36,815 nt of DNA from Acetonema longum DSM 6540 (GTDB lineage: Bacteria; Bacillota; Negativicutes; Sporomusales; Acetonemataceae), in NCBI RefSeq assembly GCF_000219125.1, contig NZ_AFGF01000205.1, forward strand, positions 1 to 36,815, in the 5' to 3' direction. Made by a program: the position numbers and the translations under genes. The notes beneath the pieces are model-generated. The model was not told the origin of the DNA. It saw only the letters and a list, made by a program, of their open reading frames with translations, and did no database searches. Shown here one piece after another: positions 25,532-32,427 of the stretch; the stretch's first letter is position 1; the number at the start of each line of letters is the position of its first letter.

Positions 25532-26206
25532 ATGCTGGAAATTCACAATGTAACCAAGCAATTTTTCCATCCCAATGGTGAATTGCTGACCGCATCCCGA
25601 GTGGAGGAACTGGCCCTGGCGGCGGGCGAACAACTGATTCTTGCCGGTCCCAGCGGCTCCGGCAAAACCACTCTGCTGCACTTGGTCGCCGGGCTGCTGT
25701 CACCTACGTCCGGGGAGATTTGCTGGGAGGGGAAAAGGCTCGATACCCTGTCGGAATCCAAGCGGGACCGGTGGCGGGCAGATCATATGGGATATATTTT
25801 TCAAAACTTCAACCTGCTTCCCGCCTTGACGGTGGCGGAAAATATCATGGTAGCGGCGGCTTTACGCAGCCGGTCTTTCGGCGGGGAACAGCGGCGGCAG
25901 GCCAAAGAGATGCTGGCCCTGGTTGGCCTGGAGGACAAGTCCGACAATAAGCCGGCTCACCTAAGTACCGGTGAGCAGCAGCGAGTGGCTGTTGTGCGAG
26001 CCCTGATCAACAAGCCCCGCCTGATTTTGGCCGACGAGCCCACTGCCAGCCTGGACCGGGACAATGCAGCGGTGGTTCTTGATCTGCTGCAATCCTTGTG
26101 CCGGGAAAACCACAGCAGCCTGATTCTGAGCACTCATGATCCGGCAGTCATGGCCCAATTTCCCCGTATTTACGAAATGCGGCGGACGGAAAGGAGGCTG
26201 GCATGA
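25532..26206 (+). CDS. LolD/MacB-type ABC transporter ATPase
   Basis: 224-residue ATPase of the LolD/FtsE/MacB class. Walker A is GPSGSGKTT at about 39-47, the Q-loop lies in FQNFNLLPALTVAENI, Walker B is LILADEPTASLD and the switch is STHD. The signature is unusual: LSTGEQQR where LSGGQQQR is the common form. The frame is open from 25457, but GGAGGG before the ATG at 25532 and the family N-terminus fix the start. It overlaps the permease gene by four bases (ATGA), so the two form one transporter. Confidence 0.92.
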   Translation: MLEIHNVTKQFFHPNGELLTASRVEELALAAGEQLILAGPSGSGKTTLLHLVAGLLSPTSGEICWEGKRLDTLSESKRDRWRADHMGYIFQNFNLLPALTVAENIMVAAALRSRSFGGEQRRQAKEMLALVGLEDKSDNKPAHLSTGEQQRVAVVRALINKPRLILADEPTASLDRDNAAVVLDLLQSLCRENHSSLILSTHDPAVMAQFPRIYEMRRTERRLA

Positions 26207-27441
26207 TGCATCTGTTGATTGCCTGGCGGAATCTTTGGGCTAAATCGCTTCAGAGCCTGCTGACCGTTGCCGTTGTGACCAGCGCGCTTTGCCTGACCCT
26301 GGTTGTCATGCAACTGGCTGCTGGCATTCAAAACGGTTTAGTGCGGGCTACAGAGCCTTTTGACCTGATTGTCGGCAGCAAAGGCAGCCCGAATCAGTTG
26401 GTGCTCAATACGGTATTCCTCCAGGACACCCCAATTGGCAATATTGATTATACAATAGTGCAGGAATTGAGAAACAATCCCTTAGTCCGGGCGGCCATTC
26501 CCGTCGGCTTCGGCGATAACTACCGGGGCTACCGCATCGTCGGCACGGAACCGGCGGTATTTGCGCACCAGGCTAAACCCGGACAGCCATCCTGGCTGCG
26601 AGTGGCCCAAGGACAGATATTTTCCGCTCCTTTTGAGGCTGTAATTGGGGTGAAAACAGCGCGGGAAACAGGTTTGAAAATCGGTGACCAATTCGTGTCG
26701 TCTCATGGCATTACCGGCGGCGAGGCCCATGCCGATAAAAAGTTTACCGTGGTCGGAATTCTGCAGCCGGTTCAGGGGCCTTATGATCAGGCTATCCTGG
26801 TATCGCTGGAAAGCCTGTGGGATATGCATTCACACCATGACCACGAACAGGAAGCGGCACAGGAGGATGAACATGGGCATGACCACGAACAGGGAAGCGT
26901 CGGCGAGGAGGGGGAAACGACGGCTATTCTGGTCAAGCCTCAGGGATACGGTGAGGCCCTGCGCCTTTACCAGCAGTTCCAGAAGGACAGCCGGGCCCAA
27001 ATCGTTTTTCCCTCTCAGGTGGTGGTCCAGCTGTTTTCGGCCCTGGGTGAGGCTGAAAAAGTTTTGTCTGTGATCGGTTACGCCGTTATGGCCATGACGT
27101 TGCTGATCGTCGTCTTTTCCCTTTATTGGTCCGCCCTCAGCCGCAGCCGGGACCGGGCTGTTTTGCGGGCCTTGGGCGCGGGGCGGCGGGATTTGTTCGG
27201 TATCATTCTGGCAGAGGGAGTCATCCTGATGCTGGGCGGCATCCTGCCGGGAAGCATTGCCGGCTATGCCTTGTTTAACGCTATTGCCGGCGCTTTGCAG
27301 CAAAAGACGGCCATTGTCATGGCCAGTTCCTTTGGCGCCGTCGAGGTTTATACGATAGGGGCCGTATTGCTGGCGGGAATTCTGGCCAGCCTGGCGCCGG
27401 CCCTGCACAACGCCAGAACAAGCGTGGCGCCTCATCTATAA
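26203..27441 (+). CDS. FtsX/MacB-type ABC permease with His-rich loop
   Basis: 412 residues with the four-helix topology of the FtsX/LolC family. A first membrane segment lies near residues 15-40 (LLTVAVVTSALCLTLVVMQL), a large extracytoplasmic domain at about 45-285, and three C-terminal helices (about 290-315, 335-365, 380-405). Inside the outer domain, residues about 208-230 are packed with His and Asp/Glu (HSHHDHEQE, EHGHDHEQ), a likely metal-binding loop. MacB-type systems drive conformational work on outer or exported proteins without moving a substrate through the membrane. With the DUF3299-like protein this resembles the Vibrio ZrgABCDE zinc system as I recall it. An exported zinc enzyme, alkaline phosphatase, is encoded just upstream. 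Confidence 0.87.
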   Translation: MMHLLIAWRNLWAKSLQSLLTVAVVTSALCLTLVVMQLAAGIQNGLVRATEPFDLIVGSKGSPNQLVLNTVFLQDTPIGNIDYTIVQELRNNPLVRAAIPVGFGDNYRGYRIVGTEPAVFAHQAKPGQPSWLRVAQGQIFSAPFEAVIGVKTARETGLKIGDQFVSSHGITGGEAHADKKFTVVGILQPVQGPYDQAILVSLESLWDMHSHHDHEQEAAQEDEHGHDHEQGSVGEEGETTAILVKPQGYGEALRLYQQFQKDSRAQIVFPSQVVVQLFSALGEAEKVLSVIGYAVMAMTLLIVVFSLYWSALSRSRDRAVLRALGAGRRDLFGIILAEGVILMLGGILPGSIAGYALFNAIAGALQQKTAIVMASSFGAVEVYTIGAVLLAGILASLAPALHNARTSVAPHL

Positions 27442-27453
27442 TCATAAATCGGA

Positions 27454-27484
27454 AAAAGCCGTAAGTGTAACACTTACGGCCTTT
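27454..27484 (+). terminator. Hairpin terminator after the phosphatase/ABC unit
   Basis: A perfect 10-bp stem GCCGTAAGTG/CACTTACGGC (27458-27480) with a 3-base loop is preceded by A5 and followed by CTTTAT. It lies 16 bases after the permease stop. The T-run is short, so termination may be partial. Confidence 0.65.
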
Positions 27485-27597
27485 ATCACTCCTTGCGGTA
27501 TTTTATCATATCCCCGGCAGGAACCAGAGAATACAACGGGGAATAAACGGGATAATACCGCTATATCCAGTATATAAATGGAGAGTGTTTATGAGGT

Positions 27598-28308
27598 ATG
27601 AAACTCCATGTGACATTCCTGCCAGCTGAAGTCAGCGGCATGGATTTATCTGACACAGTGTGCATCGTGCTGGATATCTTCCGGGCAACCAGCAGCATTG
27701 TCACGGCAGCAGCCAATGGCTGCCAGTCGGTCCTGCCGGTTTTATCGGCCGAAGAGGCGCAGGATTTGGCCCGGCAGACCAAATCCTGCCTGCTGGCCGG
27801 TGAGAGGAAGTCGGTCAGGATAGAAGGGTTCGATTTGGGCAATTCACCCGCAGAATTTTCTCGAGACAAGGTACAGGACCGCCCCATTATTATGGCCACC
27901 ACCAATGGCACTGTGGCTATTCGAGCGACAGAAGGGGCCTGGCGGACCTGGATCGGCTCCTTTTTGAATGCGGCGGCTGTCTGTCGGCAGGCCCAGCAAC
28001 ACGGCAAAGATATCTTGATCGTCTGCGCTGGGACGGAGCGGCTGTTCTCCCTGGAAGACGCCCTCTGCGCCGGACAATTGGTTGAAATTCTGCAAGGCAG
28101 GGAGCAAGCGGTCATTTTGAGCGATGCCGCTTATGCGGCGCTTTTGATGTATACCCAGAGCAAAGGCCGGCTGGCGGAGGTTGCCGGCCGGAGCAGAAAC
28201 GGCCAGCGATTGTATGACCTGGGACGTACCGACGATATAGCATACTGCCTTCAGTCCAATATTTTGGATATTGTACCTGAGTACAAACATGGGACCATTC
28301 GGCACTGA
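27598..28308 (+). CDS. comB: 2-phosphosulfolactate phosphatase family protein (ComB)
   Basis: 236-residue ComB-family (PF04029) Mg-dependent phosphatase. Landmarks are VLDIFRATSSIVTAAANGC near residues 22-40, GERKSVRIEGFDLGNSPAEF near 67-86, IIMATTNGTVAI near 99-110, and a C-terminal DDIAYCLQ. The archetype dephosphorylates 2-phosphosulfolactate in methanogen coenzyme M synthesis. Many bacteria without coenzyme M carry homologues, so the true substrate here is uncertain. The GGAGAG at 27580-27585 is 12 bases from the chosen ATG. A second ATG at 27591 is out of frame. Confidence 0.82.
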   Translation: MKLHVTFLPAEVSGMDLSDTVCIVLDIFRATSSIVTAAANGCQSVLPVLSAEEAQDLARQTKSCLLAGERKSVRIEGFDLGNSPAEFSRDKVQDRPIIMATTNGTVAIRATEGAWRTWIGSFLNAAAVCRQAQQHGKDILIVCAGTERLFSLEDALCAGQLVEILQGREQAVILSDAAYAALLMYTQSKGRLAEVAGRSRNGQRLYDLGRTDDIAYCLQSNILDIVPEYKHGTIRH

Positions 28309-28329
28309 CAGGCTAGAGTGGGCGCAAAC

Positions 28330-28707
28330 CTACTCTTTTCCTCCTGATAATTCGGCGGTGGTTTTCTCATGGGCCGATTCGGTTTCCCTGACATAGTTGA
28401 GCCCCCATTGGCAAAGAGTGCCCAGGATAGGCAACAGGCTCTTGCCGGCTTTGGTAAGGGAATATTCTACTTTAGGCGGCACCTGCGTATAGACGAAGCG
28501 GTGGACCAGACCGTTTTCCTCCAGTTCTCTCAACTGCTGGGTCAGCATCTTTTGGGTGATCTGAGGCAGCACCTTGCGCAGTTCGCTGAAACGCAGCGTG
28601 TTTTCACCCAAATACCAGAGAATCAGCGCTTTCCATTTGCCGCCAATCAGGCTTAGGGTCAATTCCATGGAACACTGGTATTCGGTATCTTTAAACTTAA
28701 TCATCAT
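28330..28707 (-). CDS. HxlR-family transcriptional regulator
   Basis: 125-residue winged-helix regulator. The conserved Cys near the N-terminus ([20 protein letters not shown]) is the redox/electrophile-sensing position in HypR/YodB-type members. The helix-turn-helix follows ([20 protein letters not shown]), then [20 protein letters not shown] for the wing. It is divergent from the flavoprotein gene at 28917 and very probably represses it and itself through the shared 209-base spacer. Confidence 0.9.
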   Translation of the reverse strand: MMIKFKDTEYQCSMELTLSLIGGKWKALILWYLGENTLRFSELRKVLPQITQKMLTQQLRELEENGLVHRFVYTQVPPKVEYSLTKAGKSLLPILGTLCQWGLNYVRETESAHEKTTAELSGGKE

Positions 28708-28751
28708 TTTCTGCGGATCGCTCCTTTATTGCAAAAACCGGTTGAAATAGT

Positions 28752-28771
28752 TAGTATATAAGCGGATACTA
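28752..28771. promoter_or_regulatory. Possible HxlR operator
   Basis: TAGTAT and ATACTA form a perfect 6-bp inverted repeat with an 8-base spacer, in the divergent region between the HxlR gene and the flavoprotein gene. A related half-site, CATACTAA, occurs near 28803-28810 inside the flavoprotein promoter spacer. YodB/HypR-type operators have this arrangement of short AT-rich half-sites; assignment is by context. Confidence 0.45.
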
Positions 28772-28791
28772 TGCCACTAATAAGTGCGTAC

Positions 28792-28820
28792 TTGCTAAAA
28801 ATCATACTAATATCTATTAT
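28792..28820 (+). promoter_or_regulatory. Sigma-A promoter of the flavoprotein/DUF362 operon
   Basis: TTGCTA (28792-28797) and TATTAT (28815-28820) are separated by exactly 17 bases, upstream of the gene at 28917. The leader contains a GC-rich segment around 28857-28892, where ATGTTCC and GGAACAT could pair around a G-rich loop. Confidence 0.6.
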
Positions 28821-28916
28821 TATAGCATAGAAAAAGTTATAACCGTAATAAAGGTGATGTTCCGCGACAGGGACCCGGGGGGGCGGGGAACATTGAAAAA
28901 CAGGAGGGTGTGCTTT

Positions 28917-29492
28917 ATGAAAGTGGTTGCTTTTAATGGCAGCCCCAGGGCTAATGGCAATACAGCCCAAAGTATTCAAATGGTCCTGGCGGAATTAAAA
29001 AGTGAAGGGGTGGACACAGAAGTTATCCAATTAGGCGGTCGCAAGGTATTCGGCTGTCTGGCCTGCGGCAAGTGCTTTGAGCTGCAAAATAACCGCTGTG
29101 TGCGCCAGGATGATGAAATGAACGGCTTCATCCAGAAAATCCAGGAAGCGGACGGCATTATCATTGGTTCTCCCACCTACTTCAGCAATGTGTCTGCCGA
29201 AGTCAAGGCTCTGATTGACCGCTCCGGCTTTGTGAACAAAGCTAACGGAGGCGGCTTGCTGCGGGGGAAAATCGGCGCATCGGTGGTTGCGGTGCGGCGG
29301 GCCGGGTCTACCTTCGTTTATTCGGCCATTAACTTCTACTTCGGCATAGCTGAAATGATCATTCCCAGCTCCAGTTATTGGAATATGACCCTTTCGTTAG
29401 AGCCGGGAGATGCCCAAAAGGACGAGGAAGGCATAGAAACCTTTAAAACCCTAGGGAAAAACATGGCTTTTACCCTGAAAAAACTGAGATGA
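28917..29492 (+). CDS. Iron-sulfur flavoprotein-like NAD(P)H-dependent FMN reductase
   Basis: 191-residue flavodoxin-fold protein. GSPRANGNTA near residues 8-17 binds the FMN phosphate. The cysteines in GCLACGKCFELQNNRCV form CX2CX2CX7C, which fits the [4Fe-4S] motif of archaeal iron-sulfur flavoprotein (Isf). GSPTYFSNVSAEVKALIDR is the second flavin loop. Such proteins reduce oxygen, quinones or other electrophiles using ferredoxin or NAD(P)H. The frame is open from 28854, but CAGGAGGG before ATG 28917 and the family N-terminus MKVVAFNGSPR set the start. The adjacent HxlR regulator fits electrophile or redox control. Confidence 0.88.
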   Translation: MKVVAFNGSPRANGNTAQSIQMVLAELKSEGVDTEVIQLGGRKVFGCLACGKCFELQNNRCVRQDDEMNGFIQKIQEADGIIIGSPTYFSNVSAEVKALIDRSGFVNKANGGGLLRGKIGASVVAVRRAGSTFVYSAINFYFGIAEMIIPSSSYWNMTLSLEPGDAQKDEEGIETFKTLGKNMAFTLKKLR

Positions 29493-29504
29493 AAGAGGGA
29501 TTAT

Positions 29505-30626
29505 ATGGAGAAATCTAAAGTATATTTCACCAACCTGCGGGCCGTTCCCGGTATGAATCTGCTGCAAAAACTGGAGAAGCTGGTGAAAAAGGCCGGCATT
29601 GAACAGATTGATTTTCAGAACAAATTCACCGCTCTGAAAATCCATTTCGGTGAACCGGGGAACCTGGCCTATCTTCGCCCCAATTACGCCAAGGTTATTG
29701 TGGACTTGATCAAAAAACAGGGCGGCAAGGTCTTTCTGACCGACTGCAATACCCTGTATGTCGGCAGGCGTAAAAACGCCCTGGAGCATTTGGAGGCCGC
29801 CTATGAAAACGGCTATAATCCGTTTACCACCGGCTGTCAGATCCTTATCGCCGACGGTTTAAAAGGAACCGATGAGGCATATGTTCCCGTGCCGGTCGGC
29901 GAGTATGTCAAAGAGGCCAAGATCGGCCGCGCTATCATGGACGCCGATATTTTTATCAGTTTGAGCCACTTTAAAGGGCATGAGCTGACAGGATTCGGCG
30001 GCGCCTTAAAAAATATCGGCATGGGCTCCGGCTCCCGGGCCGGGAAAATGGAAATGCACAGCGATGGCAAACCCCGTGTGAACGCCAAAGCCTGTATCGG
30101 CTGCGGCTCCTGTGTAAGAATTTGCGCTCACGGGGCCATTACCATCACCGATAAAAAAGCCAGCATCGATCACAGCAAATGCGTCGGCTGCGGACGATGT
30201 ATCGGTGTCTGTCCTGTGAACGCCATTGTTGCAGCCTGGGATGCGTCCCACGATGCAGTGAATAAGAAAATGGCCGAATATTCCTGGGCGGTATTAAACG
30301 GCAGACCTCACTTCCATATCAGCCTGGTGATCGATGTATCGCCGAACTGTGACTGCCATGCGGAAAATGATCTGCCGATTATTCCGGATATCGGCATGTT
30401 CGCCTCCTTTGACCCGGTGGCGCTGGATATGGCCTGCGCCGACAAAGCCAATCAGGCGCCGGTTATTGCCGGCAGTTACCTGGCAGAACAAATAAAAGGG
30501 CATGGCAATGTCGAGCAACAGGACCGTTTCTGCTCGACTCACCCGGACACGAACTGGCGATCCTGTGTGGATCACGCGGAAAAAATCGGCATTGGCACAA
30601 AAACCTATGAATTGATCGAAATATAA
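29505..30626 (+). CDS. DUF362 domain protein with two [4Fe-4S] ferredoxin motifs
   Basis: 373 residues. A DUF362 domain (about 1-185; ISLSHFKGHELTGFGGALKN) is followed by two clusters, CIGCGSCVRICAHGAI and CVGCGRCIGVCPVNAI near residues 197-245, and a C-terminal DUF362 continuation with CDCHAENDLPIIPDIG. The inserted 8Fe ferredoxin implies electron transfer. No signal peptide is seen, so it is cytoplasmic. It lies 12 bases after the flavoprotein gene and is surely co-transcribed, suggesting a donor/acceptor pair. The exact reaction is unknown for the family. Confidence 0.87.
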   Translation: MEKSKVYFTNLRAVPGMNLLQKLEKLVKKAGIEQIDFQNKFTALKIHFGEPGNLAYLRPNYAKVIVDLIKKQGGKVFLTDCNTLYVGRRKNALEHLEAAYENGYNPFTTGCQILIADGLKGTDEAYVPVPVGEYVKEAKIGRAIMDADIFISLSHFKGHELTGFGGALKNIGMGSGSRAGKMEMHSDGKPRVNAKACIGCGSCVRICAHGAITITDKKASIDHSKCVGCGRCIGVCPVNAIVAAWDASHDAVNKKMAEYSWAVLNGRPHFHISLVIDVSPNCDCHAENDLPIIPDIGMFASFDPVALDMACADKANQAPVIAGSYLAEQIKGHGNVEQQDRFCSTHPDTNWRSCVDHAEKIGIGTKTYELIEI

Positions 30627-30665
30627 ATTTTGATGTAAATTCTATTCATTGTGTTCTAAAAGTGC

Positions 30666-30694
30666 TTGCGCTCCGCCGGGTTATGCGTTATAAT
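30666..30694 (+). promoter_or_regulatory. Sigma-A promoter of tadA
   Basis: TTGCGC (30666-30671), a 17-base spacer and a perfect TATAAT (30689-30694) lie 41 bases upstream of the first possible tadA start. Confidence 0.65.
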
Positions 30695-30735
30695 ACTATT
30701 TGTCGCTTATTCCCGTCTTCGCTAATTAGTGAGGA

Positions 30736-31233
30736 ATGAAGCTTAGTATGGTGGACCAGATGACAGATGAGTATTATATGGGTTTAGCCCTGGCGGAAGC
30801 GCAGGCGGCGTTTCAGATCGGCGAAGTGCCGATTGGCGCGGTCATTGTCATGGATGGGCAAGTCGTTGCCGCCGGACATAACCTGCGGGAAACCTGGCAT
30901 GACGCTACGGCCCATGCCGAGATTATCGCAATTCGACAGGCCTGTGAACGGCTTAGCCGCTGGCGTTTGACCGGAGCGACGCTTTATGTTACTATAGAAC
31001 CATGCCCCATGTGCGCCGGTGCTTTGATCATGAGCCGGATTGACCGTTTGGTCTATGGCAGCAGTGACTATAAGGCGGGCGCCGTGGAATCCATATTTAA
31101 TATCGTGCAGAATGAGGCTCTGAATCATCAGTTGGCTGTGACGGCCGGTGTAAGAGCAGAGGAATGCGCCCGTATCATGCGAGACTTTTTCCGTATGCGG
31201 CGCTCCGGAGAGATGCGAAGCATCTCGGAATAG
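30736..31233 (+). CDS. tadA: tRNA-specific adenosine deaminase TadA
   Basis: Up to 165 residues; deaminates A34 to inosine in tRNA-Arg(ACG). The zinc/catalytic motif is HAEIIAIRQA near residue 60 (His ligand and proton-shuttle Glu) together with PCPMCAGAL (two Cys ligands). The start is ambiguous. ATG 30736 has GAGG almost touching it, ATG 30748 is 13 bases away, and ATG 30760 gives MTDEYYMGLALAEA, the usual TadA N-terminus. The last codons (EMRSISE) are encoded by a GAGATGC-GAA-GCATCTC hairpin, whose core GATGCGAAGCATC recurs at 32254, so the C-terminal tail may be repeat-derived. Confidence 0.93.
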   Translation: MKLSMVDQMTDEYYMGLALAEAQAAFQIGEVPIGAVIVMDGQVVAAGHNLRETWHDATAHAEIIAIRQACERLSRWRLTGATLYVTIEPCPMCAGALIMSRIDRLVYGSSDYKAGAVESIFNIVQNEALNHQLAVTAGVRAEECARIMRDFFRMRRSGEMRSISE

Positions 31234-31235
31234 GA

Positions 31236-31307
31236 GGAAAGTAAGCCGTTTTCGGGTAGCCAGAAAGAATGCTTGAATTGGCGCGGATCCGAAAAGCGAT
31301 ACTTTCC
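31236..31307. repeat. Long imperfect hairpin downstream of tadA
   Basis: The left arm (31236-31255) reads GGAAAGTA...CGTTTTCGG. The right arm (31289-31307) reads CCGAAAAGCG...TACTTTCC, pairing at most positions around a 33-base loop. The segment from 31231 to about 31272 resembles 32270-32313 inside the repeat upstream of dnaX (shared GAGGAAA, TTTTCGG and TAGCCA), so it belongs to a dispersed palindromic family. There is no U-run, so it is not a simple terminator. Confidence 0.55.
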
Positions 31308-31322
31308 GTGTCTTACCTCAGT

Positions 31323-31413
31323 GGAGAGGTGTCCGAGCTGGTCGAAGGAGCTCGACTCGAAATCGAGTAGGCTTGAAAGAGTCTCGTGGGTTCGAATCCC
31401 ACCCTCTCCGCCA
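31323..31413 (+). tRNA. tRNA-Ser(CGA)
   Basis: 91-base class II tRNA with encoded CCA. The acceptor GGAGAGG pairs with CCTCTCC, the anticodon stem is CTCGA/TCGAG, and the loop CTCGAAA carries anticodon CGA (31358-31360), reading UCG. It has a long variable arm and the T-loop GTTCGAATC. Confidence 0.95.
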
Positions 31414-31460
31414 ATAGTTACTTTCATGCAAACTTCATAACCTTCTATAAAGTAGAGCAC

Positions 31461-31550
31461 GGAGAGATGTCCGAGTGGTTGAAGGAGCACGCCTGGAAAG
31501 CGTGTGTATTCGAAAGGGTACCGAGGGTTCGAATCCCTCTCTCTCCGCCA
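31461..31550 (+). tRNA. tRNA-Ser(GGA)
   Basis: 90-base class II tRNA with encoded CCA. The acceptor GGAGAGA pairs with TCTCTCC, the anticodon stem is CACGC/GCGTG, and the loop CTGGAAA has anticodon GGA (31495-31497), reading UCC/UCU. It has a long variable arm. It is paired with the other serine tRNA, as expected beside tadA and the SRP RNA in this conserved block. Confidence 0.95.
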
Positions 31551-31608
31551 TAATTTACCTCTTAATAGTTTTAATAGTCTGTGTAGGCTTATCTTTGGCC
31601 TCGAAATT

Positions 31609-31736
31609 GGGACTGTTCAAAACGGTTCAGATGCTAGGCGCGACGAGGACGGGCGTGAGACTGTACGCTCGGAAGGTACGTCGAACGCCTGCCCGCAGGA
31701 GGCTGAAGTGACGCAGATGGGCCGTTTTCAACGGTT
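31609..31736 (+). repeat. Palindromic repeat, full-length form, between tRNA-Ser and SRP RNA
   Basis: About 128 bp with imperfect terminal inverted repeats (GGGACTGTTCAAAACGG at the left; GCCGTTTTCAACGGTTT at the right). Blocks shared with the copies at 21473 and 32054 include GGTTCAGATGCTAGGCG, GAGACTGTACG, GGTACGTCGA, and GACGCAGATGGGCC. It contains no gene. It ends about four bases before the SRP RNA stem begins. Confidence 0.78.
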
Positions 31737-31740
31737 TTCT

Positions 31741-31889
31741 GGTTTTTCGGGTCGGACTGCGGCAGAGGTTGGGTCCTGCGCAATGAAAATTCATGAACCC
31801 CGCCAGGTCCGGAAGGAAGCAACGGTAAGTGATCCCTTTCATGTGCCGCAGGGGTGCCTGATTTCTGCCGTGGTCCGACGTGAAAAACC
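31741..31889 (+). ncRNA. ffs: Signal recognition particle RNA (4.5S-type core)
   Basis: The conserved apical domain reads CCGCCAGGTCCGGAAGGAAG then CAACGGTAAG, with the GGAA tetraloop at 31811-31814 and the asymmetric loop partners on both sides. The 3' arm has GGGGTGCCTG. Flanking arms pair in order: GGTTTTTC (31741) with GAAAAACC (31882), and GTCGGAC plus CGGCAGA (31751-31766) with TCTGCCG and GTCCGAC (31864-31879). I see no separate Alu domain, though it could lie further 5' in the repeat region. The exact ends are uncertain. The RNA scaffolds Ffh for co-translational targeting of membrane and exported proteins. Confidence 0.88.
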
Positions 31890-31916
31890 GCGTGGCCCGG
31901 TGTAATACATTTTACT

Positions 31917-31944
31917 AAAAAGCAGCTGTGCAGCTGCTTTTTTT
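31917..31944 (+). terminator. Terminator of the SRP RNA
   Basis: AGCAGCTG and CAGCTGCT form an 8-bp stem with a 2-base gap, preceded by A4 and followed by seven or more T. It lies about 28 bases after the SRP RNA pairing ends. Confidence 0.88.
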
Positions 31945-32053
31945 GTAAACTAAACTGTTGTATAGGGATACACACGGGTGCGTGTATATAATGCAGATCG
32001 AAACAGGAACCGGTTAGCGGTTCGTTGAATAACCTATCTAAAGCCGCGGATCT

Positions 32054-32403
32054 GGGACCGTTCAAAAAGGTTCGGATGTTAGGTAAGAGCAATGTCTGTA
32101 TTGCCGTACCAGTGAAGAATTCAGGTGACTTTTCGGCTTATGAGAGATCATCTGCTATAGCCACTCTCCCGAAAAGTCACGAATTCTGATACAGCGCGAC
32201 GGGGACGCGCGAGAGACTGTACGTTCAGAGGGTACGTCGATACTAGAAAGATGCGAAGCATCGTGAGATCAGGAGGAAAACAAATCACTTTTCGGTGTAG
32301 CCACAGCAAAATGGACTACTGCATACGAAAATGAAAAGGGATGTTTTCTGAATGAGCGCGAAATTAGTTGAAGTGACACAGATGGGCCTTTTTCAACGGT
32401 CCC
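32054..32403 (+). repeat. Palindromic repeat, extended composite form, directly upstream of dnaX
   Basis: About 350 bp bounded by GGGACCGTTCAAAAAGG and the near-perfect inverted CCTTTTTCAACGGTCCC (16 of 17). It shares GGTTCGGATGTTAGG, GCGCGACGGGGACG, GAGACTGTACG, GGTACGTCGA and GACACAGATGGGCC with the copies at 31609 and 21473. It is enlarged by inserted segments, including a hairpin at 32117-32186 and a GATGCGAAGCATC mini-hairpin near 32254. No protein-coding potential was seen; with the SRP terminator it fills the gap between SRP RNA and dnaX. Confidence 0.75.
32117..32186. repeat. Nested hairpin inside the composite repeat
   Basis: GAATTC plus GTGACTTTTCGG on the left (32117-32136, with a 2-base bulge) pairs with CCGAAAAGTCAC plus GAATTC on the right (32169-32186), an 18-pair stem around a 32-base interior. 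It looks like one palindromic element inserted into another. Confidence 0.65.
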
Positions 32404-32427
32404 CTGTAAATGACGGGAGGTGATCGC

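Noticed and set aside
26310-26335. ATTCAAAACGG in the permease gene as a further repeat copy
   Set aside because: Only about 11 bases resemble the repeat end, and neither the internal blocks nor the opposite arm are present.
27844-28305. Long minus-strand frames opposite comB and many other genes
   Set aside because: They are GC-driven shadows of clear coding frames with recognised motifs on the other strand.
31475-31905. Open frames through the tRNA-Ser, repeat and SRP RNA region
   Set aside because: They run across a tRNA and a structured RNA and are chance frames without ribosome sites or homology.
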